A stretch of 64,000 bases of DNA, taken from contig NW_027480570.1 of NCBI RefSeq assembly GCF_051401765.1, forward strand, positions 620,001 to 684,000, in the 5' to 3' direction. Source of the DNA: Calliopsis andreniformis. Lineage: Eukaryota > Arthropoda > Insecta > Hymenoptera > Andrenidae. Below are positions 50,218-62,830 of this stretch, in pieces. The notes beneath the pieces are model-generated. The model did not search any database, was not told where the DNA came from, and saw only the letters and a program-made list of their open reading frames with translations. How positions within the stretch are numbered: the first letter of the stretch is position 1; every line of letters begins with the position of its first letter. The translations under genes and the position numbers were made by a program.

Positions 50218-52989
50218 TGAAGATTGAGGATTGAGGATTGAGGATTGCTAATTGAGAATCGAGCATGAGGACTGAGGGTTGAGGATTGAGGTTTGAGGAG
50301 CGAGGATTGAGGATTGAGGATTGAGGACTGAGGATTGACGATTGAGTATTGAAGATAGAGGACTTATGACAGAGGATTGAGGATTGAGGATTGAGGATTG
50401 AGGATTGAGGATTGATGATTGAGGATTGAGGATTGAAGATTGAGTATGGAGGATTGAATATTGAGGATTGAGGTTTGAGGATTGAGAATGAGGGCCGAGG
50501 GTTGAGGATTGAGGTTTGAGTATAAAATCCTGAGAATTCAGGATATTCTATTGAGCATTGAGAATATAGGATTGATGGTTGAGGACTGAGGACTGAGGAT
50601 TGAGAACTCAGGATTCAGGATCGAGGATTGAAGATTGAGGATTGGGTATTGAGGATTGAAGAATGAGGATTGAGGATTGAGGATTGAGGATTGAGGATTG
50701 AGGATTGAAGATTGAGGATTGGGTATTGAGGATTGAAGAATGAGGATTGAGGGTTTAGGATTGAGGATTTAGGATTGAGTATTGAGCATTGAAGATTGAG
50801 GATTGGGTATTGAGGATTGAAGAATGAGGATTGAGGATTGAGGATTGAGGATAGAGGATTGAGGATTTAAGATTGAGGATTGGGTATTGAGGATTGAAGA
50901 ATGAGGATTGAGGGTTGAGGATAGAGGATTGAGGATTGAGTATTGAGTATTGAAGGTTGAGGATTGTGGATTGAGGATTGAGGATTGAGGATTGAATATT
51001 GAAGATTGAGTATTGATGCCTGAGGATTGAGGATTGAGGATTGAGTATTGAGAATTGAGGATTGATGGTTGAGTATTGAGGATTGAGGATTGAGTATTGA
51101 GTGTTGAAGATTGAGGATTGATGATTGAAGATTGAGGATTGGGGATTGAGGATTGAGGAATGAGTATTGAAGATTGAGGATTGATGATTGAGGATTGAGG
51201 ATTGCGGATTGGGTATTGAGGATTGAGCATTGAGGTTTGAGGACTGAGGGCTGAGGATTGAGGATTGAGGATTGAGGATTGAGGATGAGGGCTGAGGGTT
51301 GAGGATTGAGGTTTGAGGACTGAGGACTGAGGATTGAGGATTGAGAATTGAGGATTGAGGATTGAGGATTGAAGATTGAGGATTGGGTATTGAGGATTGA
51401 AGAATGAGGATTGAGGATTGAGGATTGAGGATTGAAGAATGAGGATTGAGGATTGAGGATTGAGGATTGAGGACTGAAGATTGAGTATTGAGGATTGAAG
51501 ATTGAGGATTGAGGATTGAGGATTGAGGGTAGAGGATTGCAGATTGAGTATTGAGGATTGAAGATTGAGGATTGAGGATTGAGGATTGAGGATTGAAGAT
51601 TGAGGATTGAGGATTGAGGATTGAGGATTGAGGATTGAAGATTGAGTATTGAAGATTGAGGATTGAGGATTGAGGATTGAGGATTGAGGATTCAGTGTTG
51701 GACAATGAGGATTGATGGTTGAAGATTGAGGGTTGGGTATTGAGGATTGAGGAATGAGTATTGAAGATTGAGGATTGATGATTGAGGATTGAGCATTGAT
51801 GATTGAAGATTGAGGATTGGGTATTGAGGATTGAAGAATTAGGATTTAGAATTGAGGATTGGGGATAGAGGATTGAGGGTTGAAGATTGAGGATTGGGTA
51901 TTGAGGATTGAAGAATGAGGATTGAGGATTGAAGATTGAGGATTGGGTATTGAGGATTGAAGAATGAGGATTGAGGATTGAGGCTTGAGGATTGAGGACT
52001 GAGGATTGAAGATTGAGGATTGGGTATTGAGGATTGAAGAATGAGGATTGAGGACGAGGACTGAGGGTTGAATATTGATGTTTGATGTCAGAGGATTAAG
52101 GATTGAGGATTGAGAATTGAGGATTGAAGATTGAGGATTGAAGATTGAGGAATGGGTATTGAGGATTGAAGAATGAGGATTGAGGATTGAGGATTGAGGA
52201 TTGAGGATTGCAGATTGAGTATTGAGGATTGAAGATTGAGGATTCAGGATTGAGGATTGAGGATTGAGGATTGAGGATTGAGGATTGTGGATTGAAGATT
52301 GGGTATTGAGGATTGAAGATTGAGGATTGAGGATTGAGGATTGAGGATTGAGGATTGAGCATTGAAGATTGAGGATTGGGGATTGAGGATTGACGATTGA
52401 GGATTGAGTATTGAGGACTGAAGATTGAGGAATGGGTATTGAGGATAGAAGAATGAGGATTGAGGATTGAGGATTGAGGATTGAGTATTGCAGATTGAGT
52501 ATTGAGGATTGAAGATTGAGGATTCAGGATTGAGGATTGAGGATTGAAGATTGAGTATTGAGGATTGAAGATTGAGGATTGAGTATTGAGTGTTGAGGAT
52601 TGAGGGTTGAGGTTTGAAGATAGGGGATTGAGGATTGAGGATTGAGGATTGAGGATTAAGGATTGAAGATTGAATATTGATGATTGAATATTGAGGACTG
52701 AGGATTGAGGTTTGTGGATTGAGGACGAGGACTGAGGGTTGAATATTGATGTTTGAGGTCTAAGGATTAAGGATTGAGGATTGAGAATTGAGGATTGAGG
52801 ATTGAGGATTGAAGATTGAGGATTGGGTATTGAGGATTGAAGAATGAGGATTGGGGATTGAGGATTGACGATTGAGTATTGAGTATTGAGGATTGAAGAT
52901 TGAGTACTGATGATTGAAGATTGAGGATTGAGGATTGAGGGTTGAGGATTGAGGACGAGGACTGACGGTTGAGGATTGAGGTTTGAGGG
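50217..52989 (+). repeat. 2.77-kb triplicated block, copy 2
   Basis: Copy of 42,841-45,613. The A-type node at 50,523 has the GAGAACTC change 77 bp downstream of its reference position, shared only with the nodes at 43,147 and 55,979. This groups the three copies as one descent line. A private GGGTATTGAGG replaces GGGGATTGAGG near 51,736. Confidence 0.85.
50523..50550. repeat. Hairpin node 16 (A-type, GAACTC subgroup)
   Basis: Copy of node 14 at offset 7,376, with the same GAACTC change. Confidence 0.88.
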
Positions 52990-53907
52990 TTGAGGATTGA
53001 GGATTGAGGACTGAGGCTTGAGGATTGACGATTGAGCATAGAGGATTGAAGATTCAGGACTGGCGATTGAGGATTGCTGATTGAGGATTAAGGACTGAGG
53101 ATTGGGGTTTGAGGATCTAGGATTGGAGATTGATTTTTGGGGATTGAAGACTGAGGATTGAGGATTGAGGATTGCTAATTGAGAATTGAGGATGAGGACT
53201 GAGGGTTGAGGATTGAGGTTTGAGGAACGAGGATTGAGGATTGAGGATTGAGAATTAAGTATTGAGGATTGAGGATTGAAGATTGAGGATTGGGTATTGA
53301 GGATTGAAGAATGAGGATTGAGGATTGACTTTTGAGGATTGAAGATTGAGGATTGGGTGTTGAGGATTGAAGAATGAGGATTGCGGATTGACTTTTGAGG
53401 TTTGAGGATTGCAGATTGAGTATTGAGGATTGAAGATTGAGGATTGAGAATAGAGGATTGAAGATTGAGGACTGAGGATTGAGGATTGAGTATTGAGGAT
53501 TGAAGATTGAGTATTGAGGATTGAAGATTGAGGATTGAGGATTGAGTACTGAGAATTGAGGATTGAGGATTGAGGATCGAAGATTGAGAATTGAAGATTG
53601 AGTATTGAGGACTGAAGATTGACGATTGAGGATTGCAGATTGAGGATTGAGGATTGAGGATTGAGGATTGAGCATTGAAGAGTGAGGATTGGGGATTGAG
53701 GATTGACGACTGAGGATTGAGTATTGAGGATTGAAGGTTGGGTATTGATGATTGAAGATTGAGGATTGAGGATTGAGTGTTGAGGATTGAGGACGAGGAC
53801 TGACGGTTGAGGAATGAGGTTTGAGGATTGAGGGTTGTGGAATGAGGACGAGGACTGAGGGTTGAATATTGATGTTTGAGGCCTGAGGATTGAGGATTGA
53901 GGATTGA
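52047..53907 (+). repeat. 1.86-kb duplicate of 14,724-16,458
   Basis: Same landmark order as 14,724-16,458 with 126 bp (18 heptamers) more near 52,270-52,420. Its left part, up to about 52,985, is also the end of the 7,376-bp-offset duplication from 45.6 kb. The block is therefore a junction of two duplication tracts. Confidence 0.8.
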
Positions 53908-54309
53908 GGGCTGAGGATTGAGGATTGAGGATTGAAGATTGCATATTGATGATTGAATATTGAGGACTGAGTATTGAAGGTTGTGGATTGAGGACGAGGA
54001 CTGAGGGTTGAATATTGATGTTTGAGGTCTGAGGATTAAGGATTGAGGATTGAGAATTGAGGATTGAGGATTGAGGATTGAAGATTGAGGATTGGGTATT
54101 GAGGTTTGAAGAATGAGGATTGAGGATTGAGGTTTGAGGATTGAGGATTGCAGATTGAGTATTGAGGATTGAAGATTGAGGATTGAGGATTGAGGATTGA
54201 GGATTGAAGATTGAGGATTGAGGATTGAGGATTGAGGATTGAGGATTGAAGATTGAGTATTGAAGATTGAGGATTGAGGATTGAGGATTGAGGATTCAGT
54301 GTTGGACAA
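52096..54309 (-). other. Longest repeat-derived open frame (737 codons), probably non-coding
   Basis: A stop-free frame made of degenerate SSILNPQ heptapeptides, opening on a TTG codon. It exists because AATCCTC repeats contain no stop in any - frame. It ends where a heptamer variant introduces TTA, CTA or TCA on the + strand. No signal peptide, domain, ribosome-binding site or conserved start is visible, and the composition is simply the translated satellite. Similar frames lie at 14773-16854 (693 codons), 34753-36408 (551) and 594-1928 (444, three copies). Expression as a low-complexity peptide cannot be excluded, but nothing supports it. Confidence 0.85.
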
Positions 54310-55437
54310 TGAGGATTGATGGTTGAAGATTGAGGGTTGGGGATTGAGGATTGAGGAATGAGTATTGAAGATTGAGGATTGATGATTGAGGATTGAGCAT
54401 TGAGGATTGAAGATTGAGGATTGGGTATTGAGGATTGAAGAATTAGGATTTAGAATTGAGGATTGGGGATAGAGGATTGAGGGTTGAAGATTGAGGATTG
54501 GGTATTGAGGATTGAAGAATGAGGATTGAGGATTGAAGATTGAGGATTGGATATTGAGGATTGAAGAAAGAGGATTGAGGATTGAGGCTTGAGGATTGAG
54601 GACTGAGGATTGAAGATTGAGGATTGGGTATTGAGGATTGAAGAATGAGGATTGAGGATTGAGGATTGAGGATTGAGGATTGAGGATTGAAGATTGAGGA
54701 TTGGGTATTGAGGATTGAAGAATGAGGATTGAGGATTGAGGATTGAGGATTGAGGATTGAGGATTGAGGATTGAAGATTGAGGATTGAGTATTGAGGATT
54801 GAAGAATGAGGATTGAGGATTGAGGATTGAGGATAGAGGATTGAAGATTGAGTATTGAGGATTGAAGATTGAGGGTTGAGGATTGAGTACTGAGGATTGA
54901 GTATTGAGGACTGAGGATTGAAGATTGAGAATTGAAGATTGAGTATTGAGGACTGAATATTGACGATTGAGGATTGAAGATTGAGGATTGAGGTTTGAGG
55001 ATTGAGGATTGAGGATTCAGTGTTGGACAATGAGGATTGATGGTTGAAGATTGAGTATTGGGGATTGAGGATTGAGGAATGAGTATTGAAGATTGAGGAT
55101 TGATGATTGAGGATTGAGGATTGAGGATTGAAGATTGAGGATTGGGTATTGAGGATTGAAGAATGAGTATTGAGGATCGAAGATTGAGGATTGGGTATTG
55201 AGGATTGAAGAATGAGGATTGAGGATGAGGATTGAGGATTGAGGATTGAGGATTGAAGATTGAGGATTGGGTATTGAGGATTGAAGAATGAGGATTGAGG
55301 ATTGAGGATTGAGGATTGAGGATTGAAGATTGAGTATTGAGGATTGAAGATTGAAGATTGAGGGTTGAGGAATGAGGACTGAGTATTGAGGATTGAAGAT
55401 TGAGTATTGAGGATTGAAGATTGAGGATTGAGTATTG
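53907..55437 (+). repeat. 1.53-kb duplicate of 48,438-49,968
   Basis: Offset 5,469 throughout, with two CAGTGTTGGACAATG nodes (54,297 and 55,018 against 48,828 and 49,549) in the same spacing of 721 bp. Private substitutions here: GGATATTGAGG near 54,549, GAAGAAAGAGG near 54,565 and GATCGAAG near 55,177. Confidence 0.84.
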
Positions 55438-55911
55438 AGGATTGAAGATTGAATATTGAGGACTGAGGATTGAGGGTTGTGGATTGAGAACGAGGACTGA
55501 GGGTTGAATATTGATGTTTGAGGTCTGAGGGTTAAGGATTGAGGATTGAGAATTGAGGATTGAGGATTGAGGATTGAAGATTGAGGAATGGGTATTGAGG
55601 ACTGAAGAATGAGGATTGAGGATTGAGGATTGAGGATTGAGGATTGCAGATTGAGTATTGAGGATTGAAGATTGAGGATTCAGGATTGAGGATTGAGGAT
55701 TGAGGATTGAGGATTGAGGATTGAGGATTGAAGATTGGGTATTGAGGATTGAAAATTGAGGATTGAGGATTGAGGATTGAGGATTGAGGATTGAGCATTG
55801 AAGATTGAGGATTGGGGATTGAGGATTGAAGATTGAGTATTGATGATTGAATATTGAGGATTGATAATTGAGAATTGATGATTGAGGATTGAGGATTGAG
55901 TATTGAGGATT
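55437..55911 (+). repeat. Higher-order unit fragment like 23.1-23.6 kb
   Basis: Contains GAGAACGAGGACT and GGTCTGAGGGTTAAGG at about 55,488-55,535 and then the 88-codon frame also present at 4.9, 23.2, 29.7, 36.1 and 46.5 kb. Joined directly to the hairpin cassette at 55,911, skipping the GATCTAGG segment that normally intervenes. Confidence 0.68.
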
Positions 55912-57739
55912 GAATATTGAGGATTGAGGTTTGAGGATTGAGAATGAGGGCCGAGGGTTGAGGATTGAGGTTTGAGTATAAAATCCTGAGAATTCAGGAT
56001 ATTCTATTGAGCATTGAGAATATAGGATTGATGGTTGAGGACTGAGGACTGAGGATTGAGAACTCAGGATTCAGGATCGAGGATTGAAGATTGAGGATTG
56101 GGTATTGAGGATTGAAGAATGAGGATTGAGGATTGAGGATTGAGGATTGAGGATTGAGGATTGAAGATTGAGGATTGGGTATTGAGGATTGAAGAATGAG
56201 GATTGAGGGTTTAGGATTGAGGATTTAGGATTGAGTATTGAGCATTGAAGATTGAGGATTGGGTATTGAGGATTGAAGAATGAGGATTGAGGATTGAGGA
56301 TTGAGGATAGAGGATTGAGGATTTAAGATTGAGGATTGGGTATTGAGGATTGAAGAATGAGGATTGAGGGTTGAGGATAGAGGATTGAGGATTGAGTATT
56401 GAGTATTGAAGGTTGAGGATTGTGGATTGAGGATTGAGGATTGAGGATTGAATATTGAAGATTGAGTATTGATGCCTGAGGATTGAGGATTGAGGATTGA
56501 GTATTGAGAATTGAGGATTGATGGTTGAGTATTGAGGATTGAGGATTGAGTATTGAGTGTTGAAGATTGAGGATTGATGATTGAAGATTGAGGATTGGGG
56601 ATTGAGGATTGAGGAATGAGTATTGAATATTGAGGATTGATGATTGAGGATTGAGGATTGCGGATTGGGTATTGAGGATTGAGCATTGAGGTTTGAGGAC
56701 TGAGGGCTGAGGATTGAGGATTGAGGATTGAGGATTGAGGATGAGGGCTGAGGGTTGAGGATTGAGGTTTGAGGACTGAGGACTGAGGATTGAGGATTGA
56801 GAATTGAGGATTGAGGATTGAGGATTGAAGATTGAGGATTGGGTATTGAGGATTGAAGAATGAGGATTGAGGATTGAGGATTGAGGATTGAAGAATGAGG
56901 ATTGAGGATTGAGGATTGAGGATTGAGGACTGAAGATTGAGTATTGAGGATTGAAGATTGAGGATTGAGGATTGAGGATTGAGGGTAGAGGATTGCAGAT
57001 TGAGTATTGAGGATTGAAGATTGAGGATTGAGGATTGAGGATTGAGGATTGAAGATTGAGGATTGAGGATTGAGGATTGAGGATTGAGGATTGAAGATTG
57101 AGTATTGAAGATTGAGGATTGAGGATTGAGGATTGAGGATTGAGGATTCAGTGTTGGACAATGAGGATTGATGGTTGAAGATTGAGTGTTGGGGATTGAG
57201 GATTGAGGAATGAGTATTGAAGATTGAGGATTGATGATTGAGGATTGAGCATTGATGATTGAAGATTGAGGATTGGGTATTGAGGATTGAAGAATTAGGA
57301 TTTAGAATTGAGGATTGGGGATAGAGGATTGAGGGTTGAAGATTGAGGATTGGGTATTGAGGATTGAAGAATGAGGATTGAGGATTGAAGATTGAGGATT
57401 GGGTATTGAGGATTGAAGAATGAGGATTGAGGATTGAGGCTTGAGGATTGAGGACTGAGGATTGAAGATTGAGGATTGGGTATTGAGGATTGAAGAATGA
57501 GGATTGAGGACGAGGACTGAGGGTTGAATATTGATGTTTGATGTCAGAGGATTAAGGATTGAGGATTGAGAATTGAGGATTGAAGATTGAGGATTGAAGA
57601 TTGAGGAATGGGTATTGAGGATTGAAGAATGAGGATTGAGGATTGAGGATTGAGGATTGAGGATTGCAGATTGAGTATTGAGGATTGAAGATTGAGGATT
57701 CAGGATTGAGGATTGAGGATTGAGGATTGAGGATTGAGG
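55911..57739 (+). repeat. 1.83-kb triplicated block, copy 3 (shorter)
   Basis: Matches 50,455-52,283 at offset 5,456. The block enters upstream of the node and leaves at 57,739, where a doubled GAGGAAC unit joins it to sequence like 53,223. It carries the GAGAACTC marker and private substitutions (TATT for GATT) at about 56,629. Confidence 0.83.
55979..56006. repeat. Hairpin node 17 (A-type, GAACTC subgroup)
   Basis: Copy of node 16 at offset 5,456, with the same GAACTC change. Confidence 0.88.
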
Positions 57740-58650
57740 AACGAGGAACGAGGATTGAGGATTGAGGATTGAGAATTAAGTATTGAGGATTGAGGATTGA
57801 AGATTGAGGATTGGGTATTGAGGATTGAAGAATGAGGATTGAGGATTGACTTTTGAGGATTGAAGATTGAGGATTGGGTGTTGAGGATTGAAGAATGAGG
57901 ATTGCGGATTGACTTTTGAGGTTTGAGGATTGCAGATTGAGTATTGAGGATTGAAGATTGAGGATTGAGAATAGAGGATTGAAGATTGAGGACTGAGGAT
58001 TGAGGATTGAGTATTGAGGATTGAAGATTGAGTATTGAGGATTGAAGATTGAGGATTGAGGATTGAGTACTGAGAATTGAGGATTGAGGATTGAGGATCG
58101 AAGATTGAGAATTGAAGATTGAGTATTGAGGACTGAAGATTGACGATTGAGGATTGAAGATTGAGGATTGAGGATTGAGGATTGAGGATTGAGCATTGAA
58201 GAGTGAGGATTGGGGATTGAGGATTGACGACTGAGGATTGAGTATTGAGGATTGAAGGTTGGGTATTGATGATTGAAGATTGAGGATTGAGGATTGAGTG
58301 TTGAGGATTGAGGACGAGGACTGACGGTTGAGGAATGAGGTTTGAGGATTGAGGGTTGTGGAATGAGGACGAGGACTGAGGGTTGAATATTGATGTTTGA
58401 GGCCTGAGGATTGAGGATTGAGGATTGAGAATTGATGATTGAGGACTGAGGGTTGAAGATTGAGGATTGGGTATTGAGGATTGAAGAATGACGATTGGGG
58501 ATTGAGGATTGAGGATTGAGGATTGAAGATTGCGTATTGAGTATCGAAGGTTGAGGATTGTGGATTGAGGATTGAGGATTGAGTATTGAATATTGAAGAT
58601 TGAGTATTGATTCCTGAGGATTGAGGATTGAGGATTGAGTATTGAGAATT
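57739..58650 (+). repeat. 0.9-kb block like 53,223-53,900 and 919-1,757
   Basis: GAATTAAG at 57,774 corresponds to 53,253 and 15,804; from about 57,815 it matches 919-1,757 at offset 56,896. At 58,645-58,657 it jumps forward relative to segment alpha, omitting 307 bp (alpha about 1,757-2,062). The shared sequence at the jump is GAGAATTGAG. Confidence 0.8.
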
Positions 58651-60066
58651 GAGGATTGAGGATTGAGGATTGAAGATTGAGGATTGGGTATTGAGGTTTG
58701 AAGAATGAGGATTGAGGATTGAGGTTTGAGTGTTGAGGATTGCAGATTGAGTATTGAGGATTGGCGATTGAGGATTGAGGATTGAGGATTGAAGATTGAG
58801 GATTGAGGATTGAGGATTGAGGATTGAGGATTGAAGATTGAGTATTGAGGTTTGAAGATTGAGGGTTGAGGATTGAGTACTGAGGATTGAGTATTGAGGA
58901 CTGAGGATTGAAGATTGAGAATTGAAGATTGAGTATTGAGGACTGAATATTGACGATTGAGGATTGAAGATTGAGGATTGAGGATTGAGGATTGAGGATT
59001 GAGGATTCAGTGTTGGACAATGAGGATTGATGGTTGAAGATTGAGGATTGGGGATTGAGGATTGAGGAATGAGTATTGAAGATTGAGGATTGGTGATTGA
59101 GGATTGAGCATTGAGGATTGAAGATTGAGGATTGGGTATTGAGGATTGAAGAATTAGGATTGAGAATTGAGGATTGGGGATAGAGGATTGAGGGTTGAAA
59201 ATTGAGGATTGGGTATTGAGGATTGAAGAATGAGGATTGAGGATTGAAGATTGAGGATTGGGTATTGAGGATTGAAGAATGAGGATTGAGGATTGAGGAT
59301 TGAGGATTGAGGATTGAGGATTGAAGATTGAGGATTGGGTATTGAGGATTGAAGAATGAGGATTGAGGATTGAGGATTGAGGATTGAGGATTGAAGATTG
59401 AGTATTGAGGATTGAAGATTGAGGATTGAGGATTGAGGATTGAGTATTGAGGATTGAAGATTGAGTATTGAGGATTGAAGATTGATGATTGAGTATTGAG
59501 GATTGAAGATTGAATATTGAGGACTAAGGACTGAGGGTTGTGGATTGAGGACGAGGACTGAGGGTTGAATATTGATGTTTGAGGTCTGAGGATTAAGGAT
59601 TGAGGACTGAGAATTGCGGATTGAGGATTGAGGATTGAAGATTGAGGAATGGGTATTGAGGATTGAAGAATGAGTATTGAGGATTGAGGATTGAGGATTG
59701 AGGATTGCAGATTGAGTACTGAGGATTGAAGATTGAGGATTCAGAATTGAGGATTGAGGATTGAGGATTGAGGATTGAGGATTGAGGATTGAAGATTGGG
59801 TATTGAGGATTGAAGATTGAGGACTGAGGCTTGAGGATTGACGATTGAGCATAGAGGATTGTAGATTGAGGACTGGCGATTGAGGATTGAAGATTGAGGA
59901 TTGAGGATCGAGGATTGAATATTGAGGATTGAGGTTTGAGGATTGAGAATGAGGGCTGAGGGATGAGGATTGAGGTTTGAGTATAGAATCCTGAGAATTC
60001 AGGATATTCTATTGAGCATTGAGAATATAGGATTGATGGTTGAGGACTGAGGATTGAGGATTGAGA
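58650..60066 (+). repeat. Block matching 2,062-3,477
   Basis: Offset 56,589, including the CAGTGTTGGACAATG node (59,008 from 2,419), the 232-codon frame and the hairpin node (59,984 from 3,395). Private changes: GGACTGAGGGTTG at about 59,528, GATTGTAGATT at about 59,860 and GGGATGAGG at about 59,960. Confidence 0.82.
59984..60011. repeat. Hairpin node 18 (G-type)
   Basis: G-type node with a private upstream GGGCTGAGGGATG; corresponds to node 1 at offset 56,589. Confidence 0.88.
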
Positions 60067-61904
60067 ATTCAGGATTCAGGATCGAGGATTGAAGATTGAG
60101 GATTGGGTATTGAGGATTGAAGAATGAGGATTGAGGATTGAGGATTGAGGATTGAGGATTGAGGATTGAGGATTGAAGATTGAGGATTGGGTATTGAGGA
60201 TTGAAGAATGAGGATTGAGGGTTTAGGATTGAGGATTTAGGATTGAGTATTGAGCATTGAAGATTTAGGATTGGGTATTGAGGATTGAAGAATGAGGATT
60301 GAGGATTGAGGATTGAGGATAGAGGATTGAGGATTGAAGATTGAGGATTGGGTGTTGAGGATTGAAGAATGAGGATTGAGGGTTGAGGATAGAGGATTGA
60401 GGATTGAGTATTGAGTATTGAAGGTTGAGGATTGTGGAATGAGGATTGAGAATTGAGGATTGAATATTGAAGATTGAGTATTGATGCCTGAGGATTGAGG
60501 ATTGAGGATTGAGTATTGAGAATTGAGGATTGATGGTTGAGTATTGAGGATTGAGGATTGAGTATTGAGTGTTGAAGATTGAGGATTGATGATTGAAGAT
60601 TGAGGATTGGGGATTGAGGATTGAGGAATGAGTATTGAAGATTGAGGATTGATGATTGAGGATTGAGGATTGAGGATTGAGCATTGAAGAGTGAGGATGG
60701 GGGATTGAGGATTGACGACTGAGGATTGAGTATTGAGGATTGAAGATTGAGTACTGATGATTGAAGATTGAGGATTGAGGATTGAGGGTTGAGGATTGAG
60801 GACGAGGACTGACGGTTGAGGATTGAGGTTTGAGGATTGAGGATTGAGGATTGAGGACTGAGGCTTGAGGATTGACGATTGAGCATAGAGGATTGAAGAT
60901 TGAGGACTGGCGATTGAGGATTGAAGATTGAGGATTGAGGATTGAGGATTGAGGATTGAGGATTGAGGATTGAGCATTGAGGATTGAGGATTCAGGACTG
61001 AGCCTTGAGGATTGACGATTGAGCATAGAGGATTGAAGATTGAGGACTGGCGATTGAGGATTGAAGATTGAGGATTAAGGACTGAGGATTGGGGATTGAG
61101 GTTCTAGGATTGGAGATTGATTTTTGGGGATTGAAGATTGAGGATTGAGGATTGAGGATTGAGAATTGACAATTGAGGATTGAGGATTGAGGATTGAGGA
61201 TTGAGGATTGAGGATTGAGGATTGAGGATTGAAGATTGAGTATTGAGGATTGAATATTGAGGATTGAGGTTTGAGGATTGAGAATGAGGGCTGAGGGTTG
61301 AGGATTGAGGTTTGAGTATAGAATCCTGAGAATTCAGGATATTCTATTGAGCATTGAGAATATAGGATTGATGGTTGAGGACTGAGGATTGAGGATTGAG
61401 AATTCAGGATTCAGGATCGAGGATTGAAGATTGAGGATTGGGTATTGAGGATTGAAGAATGAGGATTGAGGATTGAGGATTGAGGATTGAGGATTGAGGA
61501 TTGAAGATTGAGGATTGGGTATTGAGGATTGAAGAATGAGGATTGAGGGTTTAGGATTGAGGATTTAGGATTGAGTATTGAGCATTGAAGGTTGAGGATT
61601 GTGGATTGAGTATTGAGGATTGAGGATTGAATATTGAAGATTGAGTATTGATGCCTGAGTATTGAGGATTGAGGATTGGGGATTGAGAATTCAGGATTGA
61701 GGATCGAGGATTGAAGATTGAGGATTGGGTATTGAGGATTGAAGAATGAGGATTGAGGATTGAGGATTGAGGATAGAGGATTGAGGATTGAAGATTGAGG
61801 ATTGGGTATTGAGGATTGAAGAATGAGGATTGAGGGTTGAGGATAGAGGATTGAGGATTGAGTATTGAGTATTGAAGGTTGAGGATTGTGGATTGAGGAT
61901 TGAG
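60066..61904 (+). repeat. 1.84-kb duplicate of 17,061-18,899
   Basis: Partner of the block above; contains the hairpin node at 61,319 and the GTTCTAGG variant node. The junction to the next block at about 61,904 lies in consensus sequence, where this copy continues as GAGTATT and the partner as GAGGATT. Confidence 0.83.
61319..61346. repeat. Hairpin node 19 (G-type)
   Basis: Corresponds to node 5 at offset 43,005; 1,335 bp after node 18, the shortest node spacing in the window. Confidence 0.88.
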
Positions 61905-62830
61905 TATTGAGGATTGAAGATTGAATATTGAGGACTGAGGATTGAGGGTTGTGGATTGAGAACGAGGACTGAGGGTTGAATATTGATGTTTGAGGTCTGA
62001 GGATTAAGGATTGAGGATTGAGAATTGAGGATTGAGGATTGAGGATTGAAGATTGAGGAATGGGTATTGAGGACTGAAGAATGAGGATTGAGGATTGAGG
62101 ATTGAGGATTGAGGATTGCAGATTGAGTATTGAGGATTGAAGATTGAGGATTCAGGATTGAGGATTGAGGATTGAGGATTGAGGATTGAGGATTGAGGAT
62201 TGAAGGTTGGGTATTGAGGATTGAAAATTGAGGATTGAGGATTGAGGATTGAGGATTGAGGATTGAGCATTGAAGATTGAGGATTGGGGATTGAGGATTG
62301 AAGATTGAGTATTGATGATTGAATATTGAGGATTGATAATTGAGAATTGATGATTGAGGATTGAGGATTGAGTATTGAGGATTGAAGGTTGAGGATTGAG
62401 GATTGAGGATTGAGGATTGATGATTGAGGATTGAGGATTGAGGATTGAGGATTGAAGATTGAGTATTGAGGATTGAAGATTGAGGATTAAGGATTGAGGA
62501 TTGGGGATTGAGGATCTAGGATTGGAGATTGATTATTGGGTTTGAAGATTGAGGATTGAGGATTGAGGATTGCTAATTGAGAATTGAGGATGAGGACTGA
62601 GGGTTGAGGATTGAGGTTTGAGGAGCGAGGATTGAGGATTGAGGATTGAGGACTGAGGATTGACGATTGAGTATTGAAGATAGAGGATTTATGACTGAGG
62701 ATTGAGGATTGAGGATTGAGGATTGAGGATTGAGGATTGAGGATTGAGGATTGAAGATTGAGTATTGAGGATTGAATATTGAGGATAGAGGTTTGAGGAT
62801 TGAGAATGAGGGCTGAGGGTTGAGGATTGA
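61904..62830 (+). repeat. 0.93-kb block matching 20,044-20,970
   Basis: Offset 41,860, with GATCTAGG at 62,513 corresponding to 20,653 and the 88-codon frame at 62004 to 20144. At 62,830 this copy goes directly to the G-type hairpin node. At 20,970 a further GACGATT-containing repeat intervenes before the node. Confidence 0.8.
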
